A DNA stretch of 64,000 bases. Origin: Manis javanica. Lineage: Eukaryota; Chordata; Mammalia; Pholidota; Manidae. Every line of letters starts with the position of its first letter. Within the stretch, counting starts at the first letter, position 1. This document shows positions 60,601 to 64,000 of the stretch, piece by piece. The translations under genes and the position numbers were made by a program. Under the pieces are notes generated by a model. It did no database searches. It had not been told where the DNA came from and worked only from the letters and a program-made list of their open reading frames with translations. The stretch spans positions 1 through 64,000 of the forward strand of contig NW_027332181.1 in NCBI RefSeq assembly GCF_040802235.1, read 5' to 3'.

Positions 60601-62039
60601 ATGTGAAGACTGGAAAGAAGTAAGGATGAAGGAAAAGGTAAAGGCCAGAAAATCTTGTGTACTATGTTAAACTTGGCTCTGCCCTACAGGTGACCAAGAG
60701 CCACCACATGAGTTAAGCAGAGGTTGCATGATTAACTCTATGCTTTAAACTGAGCCCTCTACTGGCAATTTAAAAAGATGGATTCTAAGCACATAAGAAT
60801 GGAGAATGGGGGGAGTCTAGAGGGAAGATGATTGTGGGGCTTTAACTTTATATATTGCAGTGGTGGAGAGGATACAAATGGGTGAATGAATCTAAGCAAC
60901 ATTTAAGAGGTAAAACTGGCAAGACTTCACAATGGATAGAGAGAGTGAGAAGGGAAGAAAATATATAACTCCCAGGTTTCTGGAACCATGCCCAAAACGG
61001 TAGAGGGAAGCCATTTTATATATTAAAAGCTCATTTTAATTATGTTGAGTGTCTTCCATTTCTTTTATTTGAAACTTTTTCAATTTTAATAGAAATACCC
61101 TCGCCTTACGTGTGGGTATAAATTTCCTTGGCACTACGCCCTAACATGAACCACCTGCTCCAAAGGATGATAAATTTCCTATTTCCTGAACGTGTGTTAA
61201 GATCTAAGATTTGGTAGCAAACACTTTCACTCATTAGGGATTTTTAACACTATTCATGCTATATGTTCTGATGTTTAGTATGAACTTGTAACAATTTTGA
61301 TAAGGAATCTGTTAATATCTAATTACCTTATTAATAATTATGTACCTTCCATTCTAATATTTATGTTTCTGTTTATTTTAGTTTAGTGCAATGACCAGAA
61401 CTTCCAGAAGAAATGTTAAATAATAATGATGCAGATATCCTTGCTTTGTTTCTAAATGTATCAGAAATGTCATTAATATTTTATCACTAAATATTAAGCT
61501 GGCCATTAGTTTATCATGTTAGAAAGTATCCATTCATCCCAATATTAATACCCATTTTTTAAAAAGCTAATTTTTATAAAAGATCACCATTTTAAAATTG
61601 TAACTCAAAAATTAGGTCATTCACCTTAACCACATTATAAAATCCATCTTTCACATCCAAAGATTTAGATATATTTCATTTTTATATTTACAATATACAG
61701 AGTGATAAAATATAAAGGAATTGTTTGTGAACTCTTCCACAGAACATTGAACAAACTATAGTGTACAATTGGTATCTACTATCATTTTCCTCCAGAAAGG
61801 ATATAAAAACTTACAATAACCACAGCAAAAAGAAAATATTGTTTATAGAAGATACTACTGTGGCTGGCATATTTTGAATGTTTTCAACTTAAATCTGAAA
61901 TGATCGAGTTAAATACAAGCTTAAATTAGGATTAAAAAATCACCCACTAAGAAAACAGCAGTCTTACCTGTAACGAACAAGAAAAGAATGATCTTCCCTC
62001 ATACTTATCAAATTTTCCTCCATTGAGTCATATTACAAG
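20698..62039 (-). CDS. GPSM2: GPSM2 gene (LGN), fourteen coding exons
   Basis: Adaptor of the Galpha-i/LGN/NuMA complex that positions the mitotic spindle and orients hair-cell polarity; loss causes hearing loss with brain malformation in people. It acts in the cytoplasm and at the cell cortex. The exons join in phase to 681 residues (human 684): eight TPR repeats over about 20-355, rich in the Leu-Gly-Asn triplets that named the protein (about ten seen), a basic linker with RRHS at 405-408, then four GoLoco motifs at about 489-510, 544-565, 594-616 and 628-648, each ending (L/M)D(D/E)QR. The Arg of DQR is the residue that contacts GDP on Galpha-i. The N-terminal TPRs bind NuMA or Inscuteable. 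The coding ORF is 2046 nt including stop. The promoter is not in the window. Confidence 0.97.
20926..21315. other. GPSM2 intron 13, unique start
   Basis: AT-rich with a T-rich run near 21021; no repeat or RNA gene recognised. Confidence 0.45.
21316..21500 (+). repeat. hAT-type MITE ('ggatcagcaaact' family)
   Basis: Starts 'ccagggatcagcaaactgta' and ends near 'agtatgctacccctt', with 'acaatggcagagttcagcag' inside. It is a diverged copy of a common mammalian hAT/Charlie-derived short element; the subfamily is not named. Confidence 0.6.
21501..21995. other. GPSM2 intron, unassigned
   Basis: The pyrimidine-rich part at 21700-21950 may be an L2 remnant; nothing firm. Confidence 0.3.
21996..24776 (-). 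mobile_element. Old L1 (L1M type), 3' segment
   Basis: Minus-strand L1 with its 3' UTR starting at the T-run near 21996 ('aattgtggtaaaataacata') and degraded ORF2 extending to 24776. One open piece at 23180-23437 carries ORF2 C-terminal motifs ([20 protein letters not shown]). A younger L1 splits the element at 24777; it resumes at 28593. Confidence 0.8.
24777..28592 (-). mobile_element. Younger L1 nested in an older L1
   Basis: Minus-strand L1 body 24790-28579, flanked by 13-bp direct repeats with two mismatches (tctctgctctaat at 24777-24789; tctcctctctaat at 28580-28592). ORF2 begins at about 28361 ([15 protein letters not shown]). GDFN is present in the endonuclease, but the SDH motif reads SDY at 27646-27654. 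The reverse-transcriptase FADD codons are intact at 26230-26241. The distal part lacks about 500 bp relative to the copy at 47353-51415, with the break near 25195. All frames are interrupted. It is sense-oriented within the GPSM2 intron. Confidence 0.88.
28593..29130 (-). mobile_element. Old L1 (L1M type), 5' segment
   Basis: Continuation of the old L1 after the nested insertion ('ctttattatttcctttcacc' directly follows the duplicated target). It covers degraded mid ORF2 ('gtgcacttaagaagaatgta'). Confidence 0.75.
29131..30002. repeat. Pyrimidine-rich, possible L2-like sequence
   Basis: From about 29550, phrases like 'ttgacacagttgagcattcc' and 'cacttggcttctaacacact' suggest an old LINE (L2-like). 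29131-29550 is unassigned. A (CACAG)n stutter occurs near 29390. Confidence 0.35.
30003..30398 (+). mobile_element. Tigger1-like nonautonomous element
   Basis: Contains 'ttattgtgctttgcagatac', 'aaactgaaggtttgtggcaa' and 'tgctcacttcatgtttctct', diagnostic of Tigger1-derived elements, and ends near 'ccaaggtgtacttg'. It appears inserted into L2-like sequence that continues on both sides. Confidence 0.8.
30420..31010. repeat. L2 LINE 3' end
   Basis: 'atcacactggccaccttact', 'attccttgaacctgctaagc' and 'tgcatggaatgctc' are hallmark L2 phrases. It ends with 'cctggaacatattggtgttc' and 'agcaacctttt'. The 110-aa open frame inside is incidental. Confidence 0.7.
31011..31552. other. GPSM2 intron, weak MIR scrap
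   Basis: 31020-31070 resembles the 'aatgagaaacctgagaccca' segment of reverse MIR; nothing else found. Confidence 0.35.
31553..31770 (-). CDS. GPSM2: GPSM2 coding exon 13 (residues 535-606)
   Basis: Acceptor ttcatag, donor gtatgt. It carries GoLoco 2 ([20 protein letters not shown]), the [10 protein letters not shown] spacer and the first half of GoLoco 3 ([12 protein letters not shown]), which is completed by exon 14. One residue (His in TQHNSQ) is extra relative to the recalled human sequence. Confidence 0.97.
31771..32599. other. GPSM2 intron 12
   Basis: No repeat, RNA gene or exon recognised. Confidence 0.5.
32600..32759 (-). CDS. GPSM2: GPSM2 coding exon 12 (residues 481-533, first base of 534)
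   Basis: Acceptor atttcag, donor gtaagt. It starts [10 protein letters not shown] and holds GoLoco 1 ([19 protein letters not shown]), then a Thr/Ser/Ala-rich linker to MLK. Confidence 0.97.
32760..33414. other. GPSM2 intron 11, unique
   Basis: Nothing recognised in this AT-rich stretch. Confidence 0.45.
33415..34220 (+). repeat. Old interspersed repeat interrupted by a probable LTR
   Basis: 33415-33640 and about 33985-34220 resemble the two sides of the ancient repeat also seen at 42590-43060 and 60215-61000 ('gttggctcctgaaaaataag', 'ccagaaatttgggtaagaga'). Between them, about 33645-33980 has LTR traits: AATAAA near 33870, a pyrimidine-rich U5-like stretch, and an end near 'ggagttaca'. Exact LTR edges are not resolved; the repeat family is unnamed. 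Confidence 0.4.
34221..35216. other. GPSM2 intron 11, unique
   Basis: No exon or repeat recognised. Confidence 0.45.
35217..35393 (-). CDS. GPSM2: GPSM2 coding exon 11 (residues 422-480)
   Basis: 59 codons, phase 0-0, from ttgttag to gtatgt. A basic linker between the TPR and GoLoco halves ([30 protein letters not shown]). It includes the region with the conserved Thr that is phosphorylated in the human linker. Confidence 0.96.
35394..36785. other. GPSM2 intron 10, unique part
   Basis: AT-rich; no repeat or RNA gene recognised. Confidence 0.45.
36786..36965 (+). repeat. Old L1 3' UTR-like fragment, copy A
   Basis: Shares about 170 bp with 37603-37785 in the same orientation (both hold 'cagaggcaact', 'tgttagcaagttt' and 'tgttctttcagaaatgtt'). 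The sequence resembles the 'cccagaggcaac' region of old L1 3' UTRs. Confidence 0.6.
37120..37190 (-). CDS. GPSM2: GPSM2 coding exon 10 (residues 399-421)
   Basis: Small 71-nt exon from ataaag to gttggc. It encodes [20 protein letters not shown] followed by PEK. RRHS (Ser408) matches the basophilic kinase site known in the LGN linker. The residues before RRHS differ from the recalled human VRPKLG. Confidence 0.95.
37250..37342 (-). mobile_element. Tiny (60-bp) L1 3' end with 16-bp target-site duplication
   Basis: The perfect direct repeat tgtgttattcaatttt (37250-37265; 37327-37342) flanks a T-run plus about 50 bp of the young L1 3' terminus ('atcattaatctacaattaca'). It is an extremely 5'-truncated insertion. 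Confidence 0.9.
37603..38200 (+). mobile_element. Old L1 3' end (copy B of the fragment, then L1 3' UTR)
   Basis: 37603-37785 duplicates copy A. 37790-38200 continues as an old sense L1 3' end ('atatctggaatctaaaaaat', 'cttgtggttaccagaagcag', 'gagatgatttaagtaccag'). Confidence 0.6.
38500..39300 (-). mobile_element. Old L1 (L1M type) fragment
   Basis: Reverse-oriented distal L1 ('taactgggagtggaaatgtt', 'ggatcatacagttgg', 'cttttgcccattttttagtt'), heavily diverged. Confidence 0.65.
39330..39515 (+). repeat. MIR SINE
   Basis: 'aggtaactcactcatttgtg', 'gaccatgggcaattactttt' and 'cagttttctcatctgtaaag' give the MIR core and 3' part in sense orientation. Confidence 0.75.
39682..42078 (+). mobile_element. 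Probable class I ERV solo LTR split by an L1
   Basis: A TG at 39686 is preceded by atcc (39682-39685). CA at 42073-42074 is followed by atcc (42075-42078), consistent with a 4-bp duplication; an alternative end, CA at 42040-42041, is also followed by atcc. The left part holds ATTGG (39824), an ATGCAAAT octamer (39838-39845), CCAAT (39863-39867) and a TGATGTCA CRE-like site (39881-39888). The right part begins with a TATA-like atataaac (41891). Net LTR length is about 410-450 bp. No viral genes are present. Confidence 0.5.
39939..41895 (+). mobile_element. 5'-truncated L1 inserted in an LTR, complex 3' tail
   Basis: Sense L1 body of about 1.9 kb covering distal ORF2 and 3' UTR. Flanks are aagtaatata (39939-39948) and aagtgatata (41886-41895), a 10-bp duplication with one mismatch. 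Three A-rich tracts follow the L1 end (about 41797-41817, 41840-41850, 41876-41884), with a short non-L1 stretch between the last two. ORF2 frames are broken (pieces at 39951-40190 and 40404-40775). It runs antisense to GPSM2. Confidence 0.82.
42079..42589. other. GPSM2 intron 9, unassigned
   Basis: Part (42180-42400) vaguely resembles reverse old L1; not firm. No exon seen. Confidence 0.3.
42590..43060 (+). repeat. Old interspersed repeat (same family as 60215-61000)
   Basis: Contains 'gagcactctggctgctatat', 'atatattttgaaggtagagt' and 'ataggttggatgtaggagtg', characteristic of a common old mammalian repeat. I recognise the pattern but not the name. Confidence 0.5.
43164..43365. repeat. hAT-type MITE ('tgtccaata' family), second copy
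   Basis: 'gtgctgtccaatacagtagc' at the left and 'tatactggacagcacagata' towards the right form the inverted terminal regions; 'catatttcaagtgcttaatg' is inside. Opposite orientation to the copy at 3875-4060. Confidence 0.65.
43366..44789. other. GPSM2 intron 9, purine-rich then AT-rich
   Basis: 43380-43770 is strongly purine-rich on the + strand. The antisense open frame over it (43399-43782) is a composition effect. No exon seen. Confidence 0.4.
44790..44919 (-). CDS. GPSM2: GPSM2 coding exon 9 (residues 355-397, first base of 398)
   Basis: Acceptor ttgtag, donor gtaagt. It starts [20 protein letters not shown], the end of the TPR array, followed by [17 protein letters not shown]. Confidence 0.96.
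45305..45460 (-). repeat. MIR SINE, reverse
   Basis: 'taatatacattatctgtaat', 'ccttacaatgatttgcaaga' and 'cccgttttacagatgagaga' read as reverse-complement MIR. Confidence 0.65.
45557..45610. repeat. (AC)27 microsatellite
   Basis: Uninterrupted AC run of 54 bp in GPSM2 intron 8. The open frame with a poly-Val-Cys run on the other strand is an artefact of it. Confidence 0.97.
45714..45822 (-). CDS. GPSM2: GPSM2 coding exon 8 (residues 319-354)
   Basis: Acceptor ttgtag, donor gtatga. TPR unit with [19 protein letters not shown] and [10 protein letters not shown]; the first base completes Arg318. Confidence 0.97.
45823..46788. repeat. GPSM2 intron 7 with an old repeat at about 46085-46260
   Basis: 'tatagttcaaccatcccatt', 'gagggagaactcactgcctt' and 'agagaaattcttcatagtga' recall an old conserved mammalian repeat that I cannot name. 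The rest is unassigned. Confidence 0.35.
46789..46944 (-). CDS. GPSM2: GPSM2 coding exon 7 (residues 267-317 with split codons)
   Basis: Acceptor cttttag, donor gtaagt. TPR unit ([39 protein letters not shown]). The first G completes Lys266; the final AG begins Arg318. Confidence 0.97.
46945..47338. other. GPSM2 intron 6, unique start
   Basis: Nothing recognised before the L1 target site. Confidence 0.5.
47339..51429 (+). mobile_element. 4.06-kb L1 (ORF2 plus 3' UTR) with 14-bp target-site duplication
   Basis: Body 47353-51415, flanked by perfect aaattcctatgtgt repeats (47339-47352; 51416-51429). It is truncated near the start of ORF2 (residues like NGLNAPIKR are reached at the 5' edge). 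The endonuclease GDFN and SDH motifs are readable (47679-48017). The reverse-transcriptase FADD site reads FAGH at 49360-49371. The C-terminal region reads well (49706-50053, 50649-51089), but stops and frameshifts separate the pieces. The 3' end is 'tatatcaatgataccttaat' plus a short A tail. Antisense to GPSM2. Confidence 0.93.
51531..51760 (+). repeat. MIR SINE, near full length
   Basis: 'gtagttaagagtacaaaccc', 'ctttgccagttactagctct', 'gctagtttcctcacagtaaa' and 'aaagtgcttagaatagcatc' cover the whole MIR consensus in sense orientation. Confidence 0.85.
51761..52950. other. GPSM2 intron 6, unassigned
   Basis: AT-rich; no repeat or exon recognised. Confidence 0.45.
52955..53155 (-). repeat. 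MIR SINE, reverse
   Basis: 'gagcactgtgttccagatac', 'caatcttcacaacaatccca' and 'cagctgaggaaactgaggct' form reverse MIR. Confidence 0.8.
53213..53328 (-). CDS. GPSM2: GPSM2 coding exon 6 (residues 228-265, two bases of 266)
   Basis: Acceptor gttacag, donor gttagt. TPR unit [20 protein letters not shown] then [18 protein letters not shown]. Confidence 0.97.
53447..53570 (-). CDS. GPSM2: GPSM2 coding exon 5 (residues 187-227)
   Basis: Acceptor cacttag, donor gtacag. TPR unit with [20 protein letters not shown] and [13 protein letters not shown]. It retains several CpGs typical of coding sequence. Confidence 0.97.
53571..54083. other. GPSM2 intron 4
   Basis: AT-rich; nothing recognised. Confidence 0.55.
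54084..54226 (-). CDS. GPSM2: GPSM2 coding exon 4 (residues 139-185, two bases of 186)
   Basis: Acceptor tatcaag, donor gtgagt. TPR unit with the LGN-specific insertion [20 protein letters not shown] inside the repeat. It differs at several positions from recalled human (KSFGCPGPQDVG). Confidence 0.96.
54227..54576. other. GPSM2 intron 3
   Basis: 350 bp, AT-rich, no features recognised. Confidence 0.6.
54577..54712 (-). CDS. GPSM2: GPSM2 coding exon 3 (residues 94-138)
   Basis: Acceptor ttttcag, donor gtaata. It encodes [20 protein letters not shown] and [20 protein letters not shown]. The leading G completes Arg93. The A-rich stretch just upstream on the + strand (54720-54737) is the polypyrimidine tract. 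Confidence 0.97.
54713..55065. other. GPSM2 intron 2
   Basis: 353 bp, AT-rich, no features recognised. Confidence 0.6.
55066..55287 (-). CDS. GPSM2: GPSM2 coding exon 2 (residues 19-92 with split codons)
   Basis: Acceptor tttatag, donor gtaatt. First TPRs: [57 protein letters not shown]. The internal ATG (Met20) follows the split Arg19 and is a conserved internal methionine. Confidence 0.97.
55288..56399. other. GPSM2 intron 1, first part
   Basis: A short (CA)n at 55767-55780; otherwise unassigned. Confidence 0.45.
56400..56568 (+). repeat. MER5A-like hAT MITE
   Basis: 'agtggttcttaaacctgact', 'ttctcattgctgggtcccac' and a terminal 'gttgagaataactg' give a complete MER5A outline. Confidence 0.8.
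56569..57439. other. GPSM2 intron 1, unassigned
   Basis: No repeat, RNA gene or exon recognised. Confidence 0.45.
57440..57880 (+). mobile_element. Old L1 distal ORF2/3' UTR fragment
   Basis: 'agcaatttcactcctaggaa', 'aaccacaaatgtccatcaat' and 'accatacaatggaatactaa' are distal ORF2 L1 phrases; diverged. Confidence 0.65.
57881..58999. other. GPSM2 intron 1, unassigned
   Basis: The 104-codon open frame at 58668-58982 has no recognisable similarity and no splice or codon signal that I trust. Confidence 0.4.
59000..59180 (-). repeat. MIR SINE, reverse
   Basis: 'ataaccctctgagataggta', 'ccttaagatcatataatagc' and 'tcctaatccagtgctctttc' read as reverse MIR. Confidence 0.7.
59181..60214. other. GPSM2 intron 1, unassigned
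   Basis: No clear feature. Confidence 0.4.
60215..61000 (+). repeat. Old interspersed repeat (long copy)
   Basis: 'catgctaggtatcatagatg', 'ggaagggcactcaagtcaca', 'gcatgagcaaagggacagag' and 'agaatggagaatggggggag' follow the order of a long, widespread old mammalian repeat also seen at 33415 and 42590. Family not named. Confidence 0.5.
61310..61580 (-). mobile_element. Highly diverged L1 fragment
   Basis: 'tagtgcaatgaccagaactt', 'ccagaagaaatgttaaataa' and 'taatgatgcagatatccttg' parallel the reverse ORF2 mid-region in the 24790-28579 copy (26300-26370). Confidence 0.55.
61968..62023 (-). CDS. GPSM2: GPSM2 coding exon 1 (residues 1-18, two bases of 19)
   Basis: The exon starts at 62039 after an acceptor ttacccag, with 16 nt of 5' UTR. 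The ATG at 62023-62021 opens [18 protein letters not shown]; donor gtaaga. The start was chosen by homology to the longer LGN form. An out-of-frame ATG lies 8 nt upstream. Confidence 0.93.
62008..62031 (-). promoter_or_regulatory. Overlapping upstream ORF at the GPSM2 start
   Basis: ATG at 62031-62029 begins a 7-codon frame plus TGA that ends 15 nt inside the GPSM2 coding sequence, in another frame. It has A at -3, whereas the main ATG has T at -3 and G at +4, so it may be recognised at least as well. Confidence 0.45.
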
Positions 62040-62749
62040 CTGGGTAAAATATGAAATTATTTTATTTTGTGCCAGTCCAGTTCTTTACAATGTAGAATTG
62101 TTGCAGAACATTGTCCGGTTAGTATATTAATGAAATGGTATTAATACATCCTAAGCTCCTGCTTCTTCTTTATTAATAATGAAAGGAGGTCAATGTCAGA
62201 CAGCTTAAAGGTTCAAATTGTGTCCCAAATCCTTGCATCTCTGGCTCTCAGCCGTATTTCAGCAACATTTCTGTAAAAGGAATACAAGACGCTTTGCTTG
62301 AAGTCCTACTTTCAAAGAATAACCTAAAGTAATTCTAAGCTGTACATAATCACAGCTAACTCCAGACTGCTGTCATGTCAGTCATAGGAGAAAAACTGCA
62401 GAGGGCTTAACTGTCACCATGAAGCTTTTCTAAATAAGGATGTGAATATATGAGATTTATTTGAGAACTGTATTGTAATTTTTAAAATTGGTCTGAAATA
62501 CAATAATTTTATGTAGTATTTATATTATGAACAAATAGAAGAGACTATGTATTACAGTATCTAAAAAATTATGGTATATCAAGCTTTGAAAAACTATTAA
62601 CAAGTAAAATGGAAAGGTAATAATTAAACAAATCAATTTTAAATTTATTTCTTCAAAGAAGATATTTGTTATCTTCTGATAACCAATCTGATAATTGGGT
62701 TATACTTGTATTTATTTGCTCTCAAAGTATATTCTATTTAAACTCTAAG
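62040..62749 (-). other. GPSM2: GPSM2 5' intron or noncoding exon candidate
   Basis: A cttttacag acceptor at about 62271-62279 on the minus strand is followed by CpG-bearing sequence (62150-62270) that might be a 5' noncoding exon. No convincing donor was found. Low confidence. Confidence 0.25.
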
Positions 62750-63250
62750 GTCTTTAAAATGTTTTTATTAATACTGAATACATACAAAAGAAATTCAGGA
62801 AATATGAATATGGTACAATGATACAATAAACATTTATATATCACCACCCCGTTTCAGATAAAGAACAACACTGTCACCACCTTTGCCTCCTGAGTGCCTC
62901 AGGCTAACCCATCACCTTCTTTTCTTCTCAAAGGTGATCTCTAAACTGAATTTTGTTCATTATACCCTTACTTGTCTTTGTAACTTTGCTACAAATGTCT
63001 GTGGAGGCCTAAATAATATATTACTTAGTTTTGTATGGTTTTGCTCAACATATTTCTGAGACTCATCTCACTTGTTGCACATAGCTACAATTTACATATT
63101 TTTATTCTGTATATTTTATTGTACACCAAAAATGATTTTTTCATTCTGCTATGCAAGGGCATTATACTTTTAAAAATTATTTTTGCTACTATTGAAAATA
63201 TTGCTGTGAACATTAAAATAACTCTGGTTAAACAGCAAAGCAGATAAGCT
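62750..63250 (-). mobile_element. Old L1 3' UTR-like fragment
   Basis: 'taatactgaatacatacaaa', 'acaacactgtcaccaccttt' and 'tctgagactcatctcacttg' resemble the reverse of old L1 3' ends. Approximate. Confidence 0.4.
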
Positions 63251-64000
63251 AAAAAGAGAATGAGTGAACAAGAATACCTGAAGAAATTATCCAGATGTAC
63301 ATAAATAAAGAGATGAAAAACACTCAAGAGCAGTTCAGAGCAAGGAAGATGAACCAAGAAGCACTAACAGAAGTCTAATTGAGAACCAGAAGGAAAAACA
63401 GAAAGAGGAGTAAAAGCAAAATCTTTAGTAATAAAAGATTGAGAATTTTTCGACTTCCTAATCAGGTAATTAAACATGAGGCAATCAGAGTGATGTACTA
63501 GTTCATCTTTCTATATACTTCTGTCATTTTCTAGGATATGAGAAAAAAATACGGCTTTCTCTTATTTCTCTGTGATCAGACCAAACACTGCTATGAGCTA
63601 ACAGTTTTGTTAACAGTGAGGTTTTTGGATAATTGTTAGAACCTGTGAGATGCTGTTAAGGACTTAAGTGTTTTTTGCAAACTATTATGTCTTAACGGAG
63701 GTTGAACTTGATGACTTTGTAATATTCTTACAAAAGTATAATTTCCATTCCATTTTCTGATCCCGTCACTAAATTTTTTTATCCTATTGAACAATTCATA
63801 ATTTAGTATTTGTTACAGATTTATTAGTATTATACTAGTAATATATAAGCTAAATGGGTTTGTTAACTTCAGGTAATGTGGAGCATGAAGGAGCACATCA
63901 TTACTAAATTGGAGTGTTCTTGCAACGTGAATCATGACTGACTCAAGAATTACTTGTTCAGTGAGTATAAGAAATGCTACTTAATTGTTATGGAGATTGT
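63251..64000. other. GPSM2 5' intron, unassigned
   Basis: AT-rich to the end of the window; no exon, RNA gene or repeat recognised. Confidence 0.4.

Overview
The window looks like mammalian nuclear DNA, AT-rich and full of introns, and holds most of two convergent protein-coding genes with conserved synteny. The ten coding exons of CLCC1 (ER chloride channel CLIC-like 1) lie on the + strand at 4989-17515 and join to an uninterrupted 546-residue reading frame. The fourteen coding exons of GPSM2 (LGN, the TPR/GoLoco spindle-orientation adaptor) lie on the - strand from 62023 down to 20698 and join to a 681-residue frame. The genes meet tail to tail with about 3.2 kb between stop codons. Both genes' 5' noncoding exons and promoters appear to lie outside the window, CLCC1's to the left and GPSM2's to the right. 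All exon joins were made by eye from GT/AG sites, phase continuity and recalled family sequence.

Species: there are no Alu, B1/B2, Bov-tA or carnivore tRNA-Lys SINEs. The youngest repeats are L1 copies whose 3' end carries a distinctive 'atcattaatctacaatta' tail. I associate that tail with pangolins or a related laurasiatherian lineage, but only from memory, so the species call is tentative.

Layout. 1-4976: upstream intron of CLCC1 with a short young L1 (14-bp target-site duplication), L2-like pieces, a probable solo LTR inside an older repeat, MER5-like and hAT elements, and an old L1 3' end. 4977-17515: CLCC1, with introns holding a (TA)26 tract, a 5'-truncated L1 (7736-9389), a degraded Tigger composite and a G-rich patch. 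17516-20697: the convergent 3' region, with a CpG-bearing open stretch near 20432-20530 that may be a terminal exon. 20698-62039: GPSM2. Its introns carry nested L1s (24790-28579 inside an older L1), a Tigger1-like element inside L2-like sequence, a class I LTR split by an L1 (39686-42074), a 60-bp L1 stub with a 16-bp target-site duplication, an AC microsatellite, and a 4-kb L1 with a 14-bp duplication (47353-51415). 62040-64000: GPSM2 5' intron or noncoding exon sequence.

Biology: CLCC1 is an ER membrane protein of anion homeostasis. GPSM2 is a cytoplasmic/cortical adaptor linking GDP-bound Galpha-i to NuMA-dynein. They are neighbours without a known shared pathway. I found no new gene system. 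The best leads are the CpG-bearing stretch between the genes, out-of-frame AUGs 7-8 nt before both start codons, and several cleanly bounded retrotransposition events.
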